DNA of 64,000 nucleotides from Poa pratensis (lineage: Eukaryota; Streptophyta; Magnoliopsida; Poales; Poaceae). Each line of letters starts with the position of its first letter. The first letter of the stretch is position 1. The position numbers and the translations under genes are program-made. Shown piece after piece: positions 1-12,139 of the stretch. The DNA lies in assembly GCA_947311845.1 (NCBI GenBank), contig CAMZMU010000075.1:22486577-22550576 (forward strand). Reading direction: 5' to 3'. The notes under the pieces are model-generated. The model was not told the origin of the DNA. It did not search any database and saw only the letters and a program-made list of their open reading frames with translations.

Positions 1-421
1 GGAAAGATAGGAAAGGCACCAAATGCTTAGAATAAAATATTTTTTGAGAAATAGGAGTAACAATCCTTTTTATATTCTGAAAACGATTAAATAATACGGT
101 CGCATCGATTTATATTCGAGAATGCGCTTCCCACCTAATTTCCCAACGTTTTTCTGAACGAGAAGCAGAAACAAGAATAGCGCACGAGTTTTAACTCTAA
201 CCGGCCGGAAAGCTGGATCCGAAGAAGAAACAGCCTCACAGGGAAAAAGGGCCTTGCTCGTCGACAAGCTAGGCTAAGGTGTTACGCGCCGGAGACCCAC
301 ACGTCCACGCGCGGGCCCATCACGTGCTCGCGTGCGACCACCTGGCTGCGCGGCGGCGGACGCGTCCAAGACATCGGCGGGGCCGCCACAACCTTCGCGT
401 CTCCCCGTCGCTTCCCCACTC

Positions 422-429
422 TATAAATA
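422..429 (+). promoter_or_regulatory. TATA box of the TPP gene
   Basis: A clean TATAAATA lies about 190 bases before the first ATG of the trehalose-phosphatase gene. Pyrimidine-rich sequence follows, as expected for a grass 5' leader. The start site would be near 455. No intron is obvious in the leader. Confidence 0.6.
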
Positions 430-613
430 ACCACTCCCGCCTCCACTCTAAGAAACACCCAATCATTTCCTCACTCTCTAATTCTCCCCCTCCTGCCGTC
501 GAATCCCCCTTGATTCGAACTCGATCTTCTCTCGCGCTTCCTTTTCCTGATCGAAGCTTCTTTTTCACCTTAGAAGACTACCTGTACGTGCTGTTGATAG
601 ATAGTGGAGGTTG

Positions 614-2543
614 ATGGCACAGACTAGCGTGGTGGTGCCGGAGGTGGGCATGGCGGCGACGGCCTGCCCCTGCCCGGGGTCACTTTTCCCGTACCCACCG
701 CCGCGAGCCGGCGCCGGGATGTCCGTGCGCCGGAAGTGCCTACGGGCGGCGCAGGCGGAGCTCGGAGCGGGGCTGCTCAACGGCCTGGTGGAGTCCATGC
801 GGGCGTCGTCGCCCACGCACGCCAGGGCCGCCGCCGCCCTCGCCGCCGGCGTCGACGAGGAGCACGCCGCCTGGATGGTCCGTTCACTGCACGACACTTG
901 CTACCGTTGATCATTCGATAGAATCTTTTTACTCTCTTGTTGCTTTACGATACATGCATGCATGTCTCGCTGACACGAACCATTTTGTTGCGTGCGCGCG
1001 CAGGCAAGGCACCCGTCGGCGCTGGGCAAGTTCGAGGAGATCGTGGCGGCGTCCAAGGGGAAGCAGATCGTCATGTTCCTCGACTACGACGGCACGCTTT
1101 CGCCCATCGTGACGACCCCGACGCCGCCTTCATGAGCGAGACGGTGAGCCAGCCGACTCTGTCCACTCTGCTTATTTCGAACTTACTCACCTGCGCATGC
1201 ACACGTTCCTTATTAATTCTGATGATCAACTTGCAGATGCGGATGGCTGTGCGTAGCGTCGCCAAGCAGTTCCCGACGGCGATCGTGAGCGGCCGGTGCC
1301 GCGACAAGGTATACGATACATGCACCCGCAGCATCAGCAATTAACTCCCATTGCCATCATCTACAGAGCACTAGTTAACCACCAATGAACTTATGCTAAC
1401 CAATGGAGTTCAACTGCCTTCAATTCTGCAGGTGTTCGAGTTCGTGAAGCTGGCGGAGCTGTACTACGCCGGCAGCCACGGCATGGACATCAAGGGCCCT
1501 GCCAAACCCTCTTCCGGGAACGCCAAGTCTAACTCTAAGGTGAATTAATTCTCCTCTCGATCTATCCCCAGACCAGAACCATATCTACTGAAACGAATAT
1601 TCGCATATCATAATCACAAACTAAAGTTATATACCTTTTGTCCAGCAGGCTAAAGGAGTTGTGTTTCAACCAGCAAGCGAGTTCCTGCCCATGATAGAGC
1701 AGGTACGTTCCTTCTACCTCACACATCGATCCAAACTGCTCGCTCGAATGAACTGTTCTTTAATTTTATTCGATTTGTTTCTTCAGGTGCATCAACGCCT
1801 GATTGACGAGACAAGCCACGTACCTGGAGCCAAGGTGGAGAACAACAAGTTCTGCGTATCCGTTCACTTCAGATGCGTCGACGAAAAGGTAGGCGCCGAA
1901 ACAGAAACGCAAACTAATGGCTGCCGCTTTCCTTCCTGTTTATAGCTTTCCCCCACTGGTGTTATTTTGCTACTTAGTGCTTAACGTCCCTTTTGTCGCT
2001 AGTGGGAGGTTAGTTAGGCCTAATCACTTGTATAATCTAAAGATAGCTAGCTAACCAATGTGACAACGATGGCGCATGCAGAGTTGGGCGTCGCTGGCGG
2101 AGACGGTGAAGGGCGTGGTGCGGGAGTACCCGAAGCTGCGGATGTCGCAGGGGCGGATGGTGTTCGAGGTGCGGCCGACCATCAAGTGGGACAAGGGCAA
2201 GGCCCTGGAGTTCCTGCTGAAGTCGCTGGGCTACGCCGACTGCAGCAACGTGCTGCCCGTGTACATCGGCGACGACCGCACCGACGAGGACGCCTTCAAG
2301 GTGCTGCGGCGGAGGGGCCAGGGCGTCGGGATCCTGGTGTCCAAGCACCCCAAGGACACCAGCGCCTCCTTCTCGCTGCAGGAGCCCGCCGAGGTGATGG
2401 AGTTCCTGCACCGGCTCGTCGAGTGGAAGCAGCTCTCCAAGGCGCGCCTCAGGCTACGGCGGCAGGCCGTCGACGCCGTCGCCTCAACATGCATGCATGG
2501 TGCTGCTGCTGCTGCTACAAGAATCACTTGCGCGCGGGACTAG
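614..2543 (+). CDS. TPP: Trehalose-6-phosphate phosphatase, seven exons, frame broken in exon 2
   Basis: This gene should dephosphorylate trehalose-6-phosphate to trehalose in the cytosol. The exons read from GT-AG borders are 614-877, 1004-1143, 1237-1308, 1432-1539, 1649-1702, 1787-1888 and 2082-2543. Exon 2 holds the HAD motif DYDGT (residues 115-119), exon 3 holds IVSGRCRDK, and exon 7 holds [10 protein letters not shown] (about residue 312). Every exon is a multiple of three except exon 2, which is 140 bases long. One base is missing after the codon for V124 (1109-1114), so the reading frame hits TGA at 1133-1135. With that base the gene would encode about 400 residues, slightly longer than usual for plant TPPs. 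Exon 5 has a CAGCAG acceptor that could add one glutamine. Either a recent null allele or a sequence error explains the break, because all downstream exons look conserved. Confidence 0.9.
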
Positions 2544-4069
2544 TATTGATTATTAACAGCCCCGGTCTCCGGTTAATTCACGTGTAATCTAGTTTAGTTC
2601 ATTCCCTGCTCGTCTTATCGAACAAGGCCGAAGGCTGCGTTCGTGGATGAGAAGAAGGAACGTAACGAGACGACGTACGAAACCTGTGGAGCATTGTTGC
2701 GCCATAGGTTCTGTTCTCCTCTCTCCCTTCTTTTTCTGGGGATGTATACCGATCGGTTAATCATGTATAAATCACCTTGTTTATGTACAAGGGAGGAATA
2801 TAAATAAGTTATCTGAGTATCTAGCAACAACGAACAACTCGTTCTGCGCCCGTACATCACGTACTCCTTCTCGAAAGAAGAACACCATTTCGCACACGAC
2901 GCACGAACAATGCAAGATTCAGCACATGGATGCGCGCCAGAAAAGCACCGGCGTCGACCAGTGGTCGTCTAAAAATTAGACTCAGCAGCCCACAACAATC
3001 TACCAAAACCGAATTAGCCAATGGATTTTCTTTTCTTCAGAAGTAAGCTAGCTCGCATGCAGCCAACGCTTCGCTTCACGTGATGGCATGCAGCCACAGC
3101 GGTGCTCCGGCCTCGTACGTTGTCGTTTGTCTTGTTTCCCACGATCTGTCCCCATCTCTGACGAGGCATCGTCGTCCTCGTCCGGCTCAAGCTTCCGGCT
3201 GGCTCTCAACTGTTCCGCTCACTGTGGGCGCGCCTTAACTTGTTTGCGATCCTACGTAGCTGCAAATGTTGACCGTGATCGACTGATCGATCGCACCTAT
3301 CGCCGCCCGAAAATGTTTGCTTTGCTATGAACAATCTCTGTCATTTGCGCGTCTATGGTTTCGCAAGGTAGCACACAGTATAGCTGAAGCAGTCACTGCC
3401 AGCACCTGCAAACAAAGAAGGTGTAGTACTGGACTAGTAGGTCGTAGTGCGTCGTTAGCTAAGATCGACCACTCAACTTTGGACTACAGATCGACGATGA
3501 ATCATTTTGACGGGACGCCTTGGATCTATCCACCTACCAAGATCGATCGCAGGAAAAAAATAATACCCAGCAGGCACGTGGATTATTAGTACGTGCCCAA
3601 GAACCTCGTACTCTCGGACGGCAAAACCTGTCAGATCTTCGCATCGCCCTGAATCCGACAGATAAATTAATCGAGCAATCATGGATGTACCTCGCTGAGA
3701 CCAATGGTATCATCTGTTTTCTCTCCACTTCTTCCTAACAATCAGAACCATGCACCAATTGACACTCGCTGAAGAACTAGTGCCGCTAGCAATACAGCAA
3801 CAACATGCGCATACACATCAATTTAATCATTAACGGCCGGCGATATTTGCCAGTAGTAAAGGCGCACTAGGTTTGGCCTGATGGCGAGGCGATGCAATCT
3901 TGCACCACCATTGGCCACTCCCACATCAGAAAGGAGATAGCAAACACACTGTTTAATGTATAATTTGGCTGCTAGATATTTTTATAAGCCAAATTATTTA
4001 AATGATGGTGGTTCGATTATAAGTTGACATATATATCTGAATTTGCTGTTTAGTTCAAATTGCAGCTTT
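2544..4069. other. Intergenic region after TPP
   Basis: The first 250 bases are probably the TPP 3' UTR. The rest has stop codons in all frames, no recognisable domain and no clear terminal repeats. I see no gene here. Confidence 0.5.
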
Positions 4070-4890
4070 GGTTGTGTTCCAGTACAGATGGTGCAGCGGC
4101 AGATCAAGTGTTGCAAGTTATTTGGCCAAGACAAATATATAGACTATTTTCTGGACTAGAGGCTGTAAGTCTGGAAAGATTCAGAGATGGACTAAATTAA
4201 AACGCCGCTGCGTAGGACAATTCCTATCAGGCTTCGGATGCCAGGCTATCAAGTCACGTAAGGAGTTTTTTGTGCAACCAGGACAAGTCCGAGCTGGAAT
4301 CAGAAGCATATATTTGGAGAGCAGCTGCTGCCGAGACAAGTCTGGAGTACATTTCAGAGATAAGCTGGGTTAAAAATGCAGATGCACAAGACAAGTCCTA
4401 CCAGGCCTCGGCGCCAAGCTGAAGGCGTATTGGAGATTACTTAATCACGTACGGCAAGTGCACCAAGGGTTTTCTTATCTGTTACGATCGTACGTACTAG
4501 TACTAGCCGGATTGGTTTAAAATTAGGAATACTTGGATTCGGCTTGGATGTCAAGGAAAACTTCCGTGTTCTACCTTGTAGGCCAAAGATCAGGCTACCT
4601 ATTTATATAGGTATACGGTCGATTGAGAGAGACAATCAATCGATACACAAAAACCAATCTATTTTTCACGTATTACTTTTTCCGTTCGTTTCTCTCCTGC
4701 CGAGCCCTGGTTCATCTAGGGTTTGGTGATCTTTGCCGTTTTGCGTTGAAAAGCGGCCGTCTTTTCTCTCTGTAATTGAGGAATTCTTTGTTGCTTTGCT
4801 TGTAAAACAATCGTTTTGTCGTCACGAAAGTACGACAGTATCGTGGTGCTGCGTTGTAATTTTGCGTGGCAACACAATTGGCGACTCCGC
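4070..4890 (+). repeat. Probable LTR remnant with adjacent primer-binding-type sequence
   Basis: A TATA-like run (ctatttatatag) lies near 4598. A pyrimidine-rich downstream part follows, and the segment ends near 4876 just before ATTGGCGACTCCGCTGG. That last motif resembles the junction between an LTR and the primer-binding site in some grass Ty3/gypsy elements. I could not define the left boundary or a target duplication, and no gag or pol sequence follows. It is best read as a decayed LTR with a few internal bases. Confidence 0.35.
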
Positions 4891-5535
4891 TGGACAAAAA
4901 CACACACAAGTGGGCGGAATCTTGGATAATATACAACGCATGTCGATCGATGTATATATGTGTGCCTACATGTTTTTTTCTTACCATTTGGGGATAATAT
5001 CTGTGCGTGCACCTGTGGTGGTTGTCCTCTGGAGCCAGAGGCCGGAGCTAGCCAAGCGAAGCAAGCCGCATGAAAGGGAGGCGCCACCACTAGCTGGCCA
5101 GGTAGCTAGCTACCAGGCCAAATGGAATCTACGATGAACACGCGTGGTGGTGACGGCGATGATGTGCATGCCTCTTCGGCGACGAGTTGGATTCCACATT
5201 GGAGATGGCGACGCTAGAATGGCTGCAATTGTTTTTGTCCCAGGTGGAAAGATGTGATGGTGTGTAGTGGTGGAGGGTGAATTTGGATGGGTTTTGGTTC
5301 ATGGGTGATGGATGCCGACTTGTGGTCGACCGTGGATATTTTGGACGGTAAATTGTATGGCTGGATCAGTTATAAGTTTTAACCGTGCTAATTAAAAAGA
5401 TAATGCATCATTCACTGACCAGCGATTGTTTGGATGAATGTCAAAAAAAAAAAGCGATTGTTTGGATGGAAGAAGGTGTGCTCAATCTGCTGGGATGGGC
5501 AAGGAATATGATCCTCAATGCTCATTTGACTGTAT
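4891..5535. other. Unassigned intergenic DNA left of the large CACTA element
   Basis: There is no coding potential that I trust. A 16-base direct repeat (agcgattgtttggatg) occurs at about 5421 and 5452, separated by an A-run. The bases TAT at 5533-5535 form the left target duplication of the adjacent transposon. Confidence 0.4.
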
Positions 5536-5555
5536 CAGTACAGGAATCGACCAAG

Positions 5556-5816
5556 ACGCCGACGGCCACCATATGCCGACGGCGTCCGGCCGTCGGCGTC
5601 TCGGACTGTCGGCGTACGCTGTGGTGGGCCCCACAACACGGCATCCCCACGTTTCCGTTAGCTCAACATACGCCGACGGCATTGCCGTCGGCCGCTGAGC
5701 GCCACGTGGCCGCTTCCTGGACGCCTGGGAGATTACATACGCGGGTGACCATATGGTCCACTTCGGGCGACGTGGCGCCATCCTGTGCGTCCGCGACGCA
5801 ATGCCGTCGGCGTATG
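5556..5816. repeat. Left subterminal repeats of the CACTA element
   Basis: Copies of (T)ACGCCGACGGC and its reverse complement GCCGTCGGCGTA occur at about 5558, 5574, 5593, 5606, 5670, 5684 and 5804. Such motif clusters are the usual transposase-binding sites near CACTA ends. They match those at the right end in sequence. Confidence 0.8.
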
Positions 5817-6024
5817 AGTGACCATATTTTCTTTTTTTTGCTGATTGTTGCTGCTGGTTTCTAGCACATTTTAAATACAATTAAAATTGCACAAATTTTA
5901 AAACATCACACAACATCATATAGATATAATCCAAACCATCATACAAACTCCAAATGACACAAACATGATTCAAATTCATCCAAGCATTCATACAAACTCC
6001 AAATGATACAAATATAGTTCGAAT

Positions 6025-9000
6025 TCATCCAAACATTCGTCCAGCACCTCCTCTCTCACCACTGTCAGACAGGTAACGCGGGTTCGGAATAGGCTCTCTT
6101 CCACTTTTAGTAGCTTTCTTCTGGCGCATCACCTTCAGCAAGGAGGCCGATGATTCCTTGCCTTGGCTCATCTTGGTCAATCACCTGCATTGAGAAAGGG
6201 TAAACAATTAAGCATAAAGACATGATCCAATTAAGAAGCATAAAGACGTAACGCAATTAATAAGCATGTTGAAAAATAAATACTAAGCATAATAAAGACA
6301 TAATAAAATGTAGAAAATAAGAATAAAGATGCAATGCAATTAAGAAGAAGCATGTTGAAAGACTAAGCATGTTGAAAAGTAAATACTACGCATAAGGACA
6401 TAAAAGACCCTCACCCGAATCATCAGTCTCAGAATTAAGTCTTGGGTTCTCATCATCACTATCAACATCACTATCACGTGTGTAAGTTGGAACCTCATCG
6501 CACGGTGGAGGCTCCTCATCGTCATCAGAATGTAACTTGTTGAGCATATCTATGTCCTTTACATCCACCACTAAGTCACCACCTGTCTGTGCATTGTCCT
6601 CGCGGTCCTCAAGACCTTGTATGCCAAAGTCCCCAAAGGTTTGTTCCTCTTGATACAAAATCCCCTCGTATGTTTTAGGGTCAATGTTGTTGTAATCGTC
6701 TTCGAGGGCATGGGTAGCTTACCATGTGGCGATACATGGAACACGACTTCCCAGCCAATGAGTCCCTCTTTCTTGCATGGGTAGGGCAAATAATAAACTT
6801 GCCTGGCTTGGTGAGCCACAACAAAGACATCGGATCCATGGTAGGTGGTTGAAGGCTTAACTTCAACTAACCCAATGGAAGGGGTACTTTTAAGTCCATC
6901 CACAGGGTCGAACCAGTGGCATTTGAACACAACGAGCTTGAGTTCTATATTCGTGTTATTGAACGTCAGCTCGTATACGTTCTGTAACCTTCCGTAGTAA
7001 TCAAATTCACCGGCTCCTTTGGTGAAGACCCCGGTATTTATAGTCTTTGCATTAGGCCGACTGTTCTGGTGAAACTCTGTATGGAAGCGGTACCCATTCA
7101 CATCATACTTCTCATACATCTCGACTCTACGGTTACAACCTTGGGAGACACATCTCAACTCATCGGACATCACAACGTTGGGATCAGCTCCCTACAAGTA
7201 CAAATTGTTTGTGCATTAGTAGAGGGACAAGACACGGATTGCAAGGTAGAAGGGACAGGTTAGAAATTACCTTTTCCCTGAACCAAGCCATGAATTTTTT
7301 CTTTCCGGGGGCACCCTCTTTCAAAAGAGTGTCCAACTCGGCTTCATCGGGTCCCTCTGATGTTCCCGACCACGTTTCATCCTTGAATTGGCTAAAAGGA
7401 GAAAATACGTATTAGAGCAAAACCGAGTTAGTAGTTGCAAAGTAATTTGTTCACCATTTTACCTAAGGAAACTGCCCTCTTCCTCCTCCCCGTCGCGGAC
7501 CACTTCCTTCATGTTCATAAGCACATAGAGCATTATGCACTCCAGCTCTTCATTGGTCAAGGTATACCTTTTGCGCCACCGGCCTTGCCACCGGGAAACT
7601 GGAAGAGGGCGAGCTTGGGGTCTTGCTTGGGCTCGTCGACATTGTACCGAGAGGCCTGGTTATGCATAGTGGGAACATCATCGGGATAGTACGTTAGCCT
7701 GGCGTCTGTCATCTCCTGGAGGATAGTTGCCTCGCTATGCATGCTTCAATCTTATTTTTGTTTCCACATTTGGTTCGAATATACTTAAACTCTCTCTCAA
7801 TACAAAACTGCCAACGAAACTGCACCGGTCCACCCAAGAGTGCCTCGTTCGCGAGATGCACAACAAGATGTGCCATCGGAGTAAAGAAGCCTGGCGGAAA
7901 TATCGTCTCTAAGTTGCATAGCAACTCCGGCACTAGATCATGCAGCTTCTGAATAATCAGGGGACATATCTGCTTAGCACAGAGCGTGCGAAAGAAATGG
8001 CTCAACTCCGCGAGCACTCGCCAGACACGGTCGGGAGATACCCTCGAACCATCACCGGCAGCAGCCGCTCAATCCATATATGATAGTCGTGACTCTTGAG
8101 CCCGGTGACTTTTCCTGATTTTATATTGACTCCCTTACTTATATTCGAACAATAGCCATCAGGGAACATCACGACGAATTTGAGCCAAAAGAATGCCTCA
8201 GCCTTTTGCATACTATTAAGGCAGAAGTCGCATGCGGCTTGAACCAGTTCTTTCGACGGCCTTCAGGAGGCTTCATGTGTAATCTCTTCCTATCACAGAG
8301 CTTCTTGACATCGACTCTAGCCTTAACATTATCCTTCGACTTCTCAGGAATGTTCAGGACTGTGTGAAAGAGGGACTCTCCAACATTCTTTTCGGTGTGC
8401 ATCACATCGATGCTATGGGGAAGTTCGAGGTCCTTGTAATATTCGAGCTGCGTCAAGCCTGCCACGTGAGTCCAGTTGTGCATCACACCATATCCCACAT
8501 ATCGTGGGCCATTTCCCCCAGCAGGCACGAGAGCACTTAGCTCGGCATCAACAGCTGCACCATCGAAAGTTGGTATCTCTTTTTCTTCATGCTCAACTCT
8601 GCCCTTCTTGAAGTTCTTTTTGTCTTCTCTAAACCGATGCCCTCTTTTGAGGAACTTTCGATGTGTGTCAAACGCGGAATACTTCTTACCCGCCTTAGCC
8701 ACATGAACTCAAGTCGGTTCCTGCACACTGGGCATGGCCACTTACCAGCTGTACACCATCCGCAGACTAGGGCGTACCCGGGCATGTCGTGCATGGAATT
8801 GTGGAACCAAACTTTCATCAAGAAGTTTGTCTTCGATGCACGATCATATGTCAACGTCCCGTGGTGCCAAGAGTGGTTCAGATCATCCACAATCGGCTGC
8901 ATGTAGACACTTAAATTCTTCCCCGGGTATTCAGGACCTGGAATGATCAGCGACAGGAATATGGTCTTCTTTTGCATTAGGGCTCCGGGAGGGAGATTGA

Positions 9001-10108
9001 GCGGAATAACAAACACGGGCCAGCAGCTGTACGAGGCAGTCGACATACCATATGGATTGAATCCATCGGTTGCTATCGCGATTCTGACGTTTCGAGCCTC
9101 TGCTGCCTCATCGGGGTGTTTCATATCAAAGTTCTTCCATGCCGTACCATCAGATGGATGTCCCATCTTTACCCGTCCGTGCTCATCCTTGTATCTCTTC
9201 CCCGTCTTGTGCCACTGCATCTGTGTGGAAGACTCTTTGTTCATGTAAAGCCGCTTGATTCTGTTTATGAATGGGAGGTAACGAAGAATCTTAATGGCGA
9301 CTTTTGTCTGCGTCTTCTGACCATCGGCTTCGTTTACCTCATGATACCTAGAGGCCCCACAGGCTACAGTACTTGTCATCCGCAAACTGTTTCCAAAACA
9401 AAAGGCATCCTTTTGGACAACAATCTATATTTTTATAATCCATGCTGAGATCTCGCAGGATTTTCTTCGTTTCGTACATGCTTTTAGGCAGACAATGCCC
9501 TTCGGGCAACATGTTACCATATGTTTGCAGATGCGCTTCAAAGCATGAACGGGTGTTGCCGTACTCGAGCTTTATGGCTAGTGCTTGCGAGATGGCATCG
9601 AGCTGAGAAATTTTTGCACCCTCGAACAGAGGCCTCTGAGCCGAGGCCATCATATCAAAGAAGGCCTTCGCGGTTGGCTCCGGGTCCTCTGGTTCACGCG
9701 GTTCCTCCGGTTCTGGAGGCTCCTCCGGTTCTGGCGGTTCCTCCTGTGAGGGTGGCGAATCTGGCACGTCGCCATCACGGAGATCATCTAGCCAGTTTCT
9801 AATCCCATCATCTTCATTGCCATTGATCCGCTGCCGCATCACCCTACCATTCTCGCGTTCGTAGTCATCAAAGTCGACTGTCGTGACGAAGTTCGGCATA
9901 TACCCATGAGACCAGAGGTGTTTAGTCATCTCATCCTTTCCCTGACGTTTACGCATCTTGCAACGAACGCAAGGGCAGTTTGGACGCATGCCTGACTTTT
10001 TTGAACCACGCGCAAACTCCTTCACTAACAAACTGGTCTTCCATACCCCTCATCTGTTCTGTCAACCTGACTAGTTCGGCCACTGTACATCCACCCATTA
10101 TCAGCCAT
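6025..10108 (-). pseudogene. CACTA TNP2-family transposase, decayed
   Basis: Reading right to left on the minus strand, ATG at 10108 begins a transposase-associated domain (MADNGWMYSGR, then CPCVRCKMRK). It is followed by the catalytic TNP2 domain at about 9385-8200 (blocks RIAIATDGFNPYG, WFHNSMHDMPGY, LPHSIDVMHTEKNV), then a DUF4218 block (8017-7709, LSHFFRTLCAK) and a DUF4216 block (7173-6690, FKCHWFDPVDG). The last exon-like stretch (about 6171-6025) ends in GRMFG and TGA. The domain order matches intact CACTA transposases. The frame changes near 10060, 10000, 9365, 8700, 8235, 8015, 7737 and 6680, so no full protein can be made. Some of these, such as the stretch around 7190-7265, may be introns. 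Confidence 0.85.
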
Positions 10109-10268
10109 CCTCTGCTTTCCTATGAGCCAAATAATAATAATATGAAATTAAATGCATGCAATGTCACCGTAAATTTATTCAATGTCACCAATTTATTACG
10201 GCCAAATTTTATCTTTTACAGCATGCAAGGGTTCACCTAAACTTCTAATAGGAAGGGCCTATCCCACC

Positions 10269-10476
10269 CGAGTATGTGTAGATCGAGTCGTGTTCCATGT
10301 TCTACCCCGACCCGAGACGGAATTTCGGCAGCACCTCCCCGCTGTTCTTCAGAATACACGTCTCGAGCTTGTCAAGCCGAGAGGGTGTGCATCCGAAGAA
10401 CAACGGGGAGGTGCTGCCGAAATTCCGTCTCGGGAAGGGGTAGAACATGGAACACGACTCGATCTACACATACTCG
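10269..10476. repeat. Near-perfect 82-bp inverted repeat with 44-bp loop
   Basis: The arms are 10269-10350 and 10395-10476. They match base for base except for about three positions. The outer ends read CGAGTATGTGTAGATCGAG and its complement. It lies just upstream of the transposase start on the minus strand, so it would fall in the promoter or 5' leader and could fold into a long hairpin RNA. Confidence 0.85.
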
Positions 10477-10495
10477 CGCTGTCCAACAGGACAAT

Positions 10496-10567
10496 CCGGA
10501 AGAGTTACGGTTATAAATATGCAAAGATGGACAATCCTGCATATTTATAAATTTGTAACCCTTCCGG
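10496..10567. repeat. Second, shorter inverted repeat beside the 82-bp hairpin
   Basis: The arm at 10496-10523 (CCGGAAGAGTTACGG...) pairs with the arm at 10538-10567 (...GTAACCCTTCCGG), with a loop of about 14 bases. The arms are around 28-30 bases with a few mismatches. Confidence 0.7.
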
Positions 10568-11249
10568 ACGGGATCTGACTCGGGTTACGCGACTGACTTG
10601 GTGATCTAGACAAAAATAAACCTATGCAGCAAGAGAGGCGAAAGATTTATACCCTCGATGCATGATCGGTGGCCGGAGAAGGTCGAGGACGTGCTCCGGA
10701 AGCAGGGCGATGAAACAGGGGCACCGAGGCGGCCCCTCCTCAGCTGGTGAAGAAGCCCCGCAACGACGCGCGGGACCAACGATGCTGGCTGGCGGGAAGC
10801 TACGTCATCTGAAAAAGCACACAATCGACATATGGGTCTTAAAGCTGAATATGGTTAACTGAATATGTCAATTTTATTTACCCTTAGCTATCTATTGGAA
10901 CTTGCTTTGCGTTTTTTTGCTATATCTCTCCGTCTCTCCTTGATACGACGGAGGAACATATGCAAGTACTTTTATAGAGGTTGGATGCAACCAATGTAAA
11001 CTACTCTCGGTCTGGCCGTCGATGCATACGATGGGGATCGACACATTAGATTATACCTATATAGAGGATCATGCAAGCTTAATTAAACATAAAACAGAAT
11101 AAACCATAGAACGATGTAACCATATTAGCTAAACATAACACATATAGACAAGTAGCACAATAATACATAGGTAGCATGCATGATCAGTCTAGCAGTACAA
11201 CAGGTAGCAAGATAAGTCTAGTAGTACGACAGGTAGGATGATAGACATC
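10568..11249. other. Unassigned DNA between the transposase and the AP2-domain frame
   Basis: This stretch lies inside the CACTA element. It has no long conserved frame and no terminal repeats. It probably includes the 3' region of the AP2-domain unit and upstream sequence of the transposase. Confidence 0.4.
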
Positions 11250-11798
11250 CTAAACTCGACTCGCGCCGGTGTCAGTGACGTCGTCCAAGCGGTCCCACCA
11301 AGAGGATAGGGTGCTGCTAGAGTCCTCCTGCTGCTGCGTGCCGGAGGGGCCGACCTCGCCCTGCTGCTGCGTGCCGGAGGGGCCGGCCTCGCCCTGCCCG
11401 CGCTGCTGCCGGCTCTCGCTGAGGACCTGGTACTGGACCGCCATCACCTGGGGATCAAAGAGGAGATCCTTGACCAAGGGTTCATCCTCCTCGCGCTGGT
11501 GGCGCGCCCTGAGCAGCCTCTCTGCCTGCCGGTGCTCCCTCTCCTCGGCCCTCGTCGCGATCCTCATGCCATCTGGCGCTAACATATGCGCCACGCTCCG
11601 CTCATCCTCAAAGTTGAGGATCGCTCTCGCCCCAAAGTGCTAGACCGCCGCGCAGTCGTAGGCGCGGGCCGCCTGCCACGGGCACCTGAAAATACCAAGC
11701 TGGATCTTCCTGTGATCTACTGTGATCTGAGCTGACCAAGTCGGGATCTTCGTGGGTCTCCGGTGAACACCACGAAACTTTCGCTCCGGCTCCGACAT
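11250..11798 (-). pseudogene. AP2/ERF DNA-binding-domain protein carried by the CACTA element
   Basis: From ATG at 11796-11798 the minus strand reads one continuous frame of 182 codons, broken by a single TAG at 11640-11642 (codon 53). Residues about 8-68 match the AP2/ERF fold: FRGVHRRP, then WSAQI, LGIF, AARAYDCAA and GARAILNFEDE. The stop sits where W or a similar residue is expected between AAV and HFGARA. The C-terminal part is rich in charged residues (REHRQAERLLRARHQREED) and contains two repeats of GPSGTQQQ. AP2 proteins bind GC-rich DNA, so this one could have bound the element's own repeats, but that is inference. Its strand matches the transposase. It may be a transposon-adopted regulator or a captured host fragment. 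Confidence 0.75.
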
Positions 11799-12038
11799 GA
11801 TACTTAGTTAAGTAAAAGCATTTGATACAGGGGTTAGTCATATATGAAATGAATATATGTAAACACTAACACCTAAATTTTCCTTCTATAATTGTCAACA
11901 ACATTTTATTTGCTACATCTATCCCTAAAATCATTTTGTTATTTTCTAATTTCTACCACTAATTTTCCATCTATTTTTCTATTTTCCATCACTAATTTCC
12001 CATTTATTTTCCTAAAATCCTACTCCTAAAATCCCTAA

Positions 12039-12134
12039 GGCCTCCTTTGATTCATAGGATCCTTGTAGGAAAAGTGTAGGATTTCAATTCCCATAGGAAT
12101 TTGTACTGTAGCTTCCCACGAATCAAAGGAGGCC
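12039..12134. mobile_element. 96-bp PIF/Harbinger-type MITE
   Basis: The inverted termini are GGCCTCCTTTGATTC and GAATCAAAGGAGGCC. TAA occurs on both sides (12036-12038 and 12135-12137), as expected for PIF/Harbinger insertions. It sits inside the CACTA element, so it inserted later. Confidence 0.8.
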
Positions 12135-12139
12135 TAAAT

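Noticed and set aside
4070..4890. Complete LTR retrotransposon
   Set aside because: No second LTR, no gag or pol and no target duplication could be found; only an LTR-like remnant is supported.
9521..9802. Plus-strand frames opposite the transposase
   Set aside because: They are antisense to the conserved minus-strand TNP2 coding sequence.
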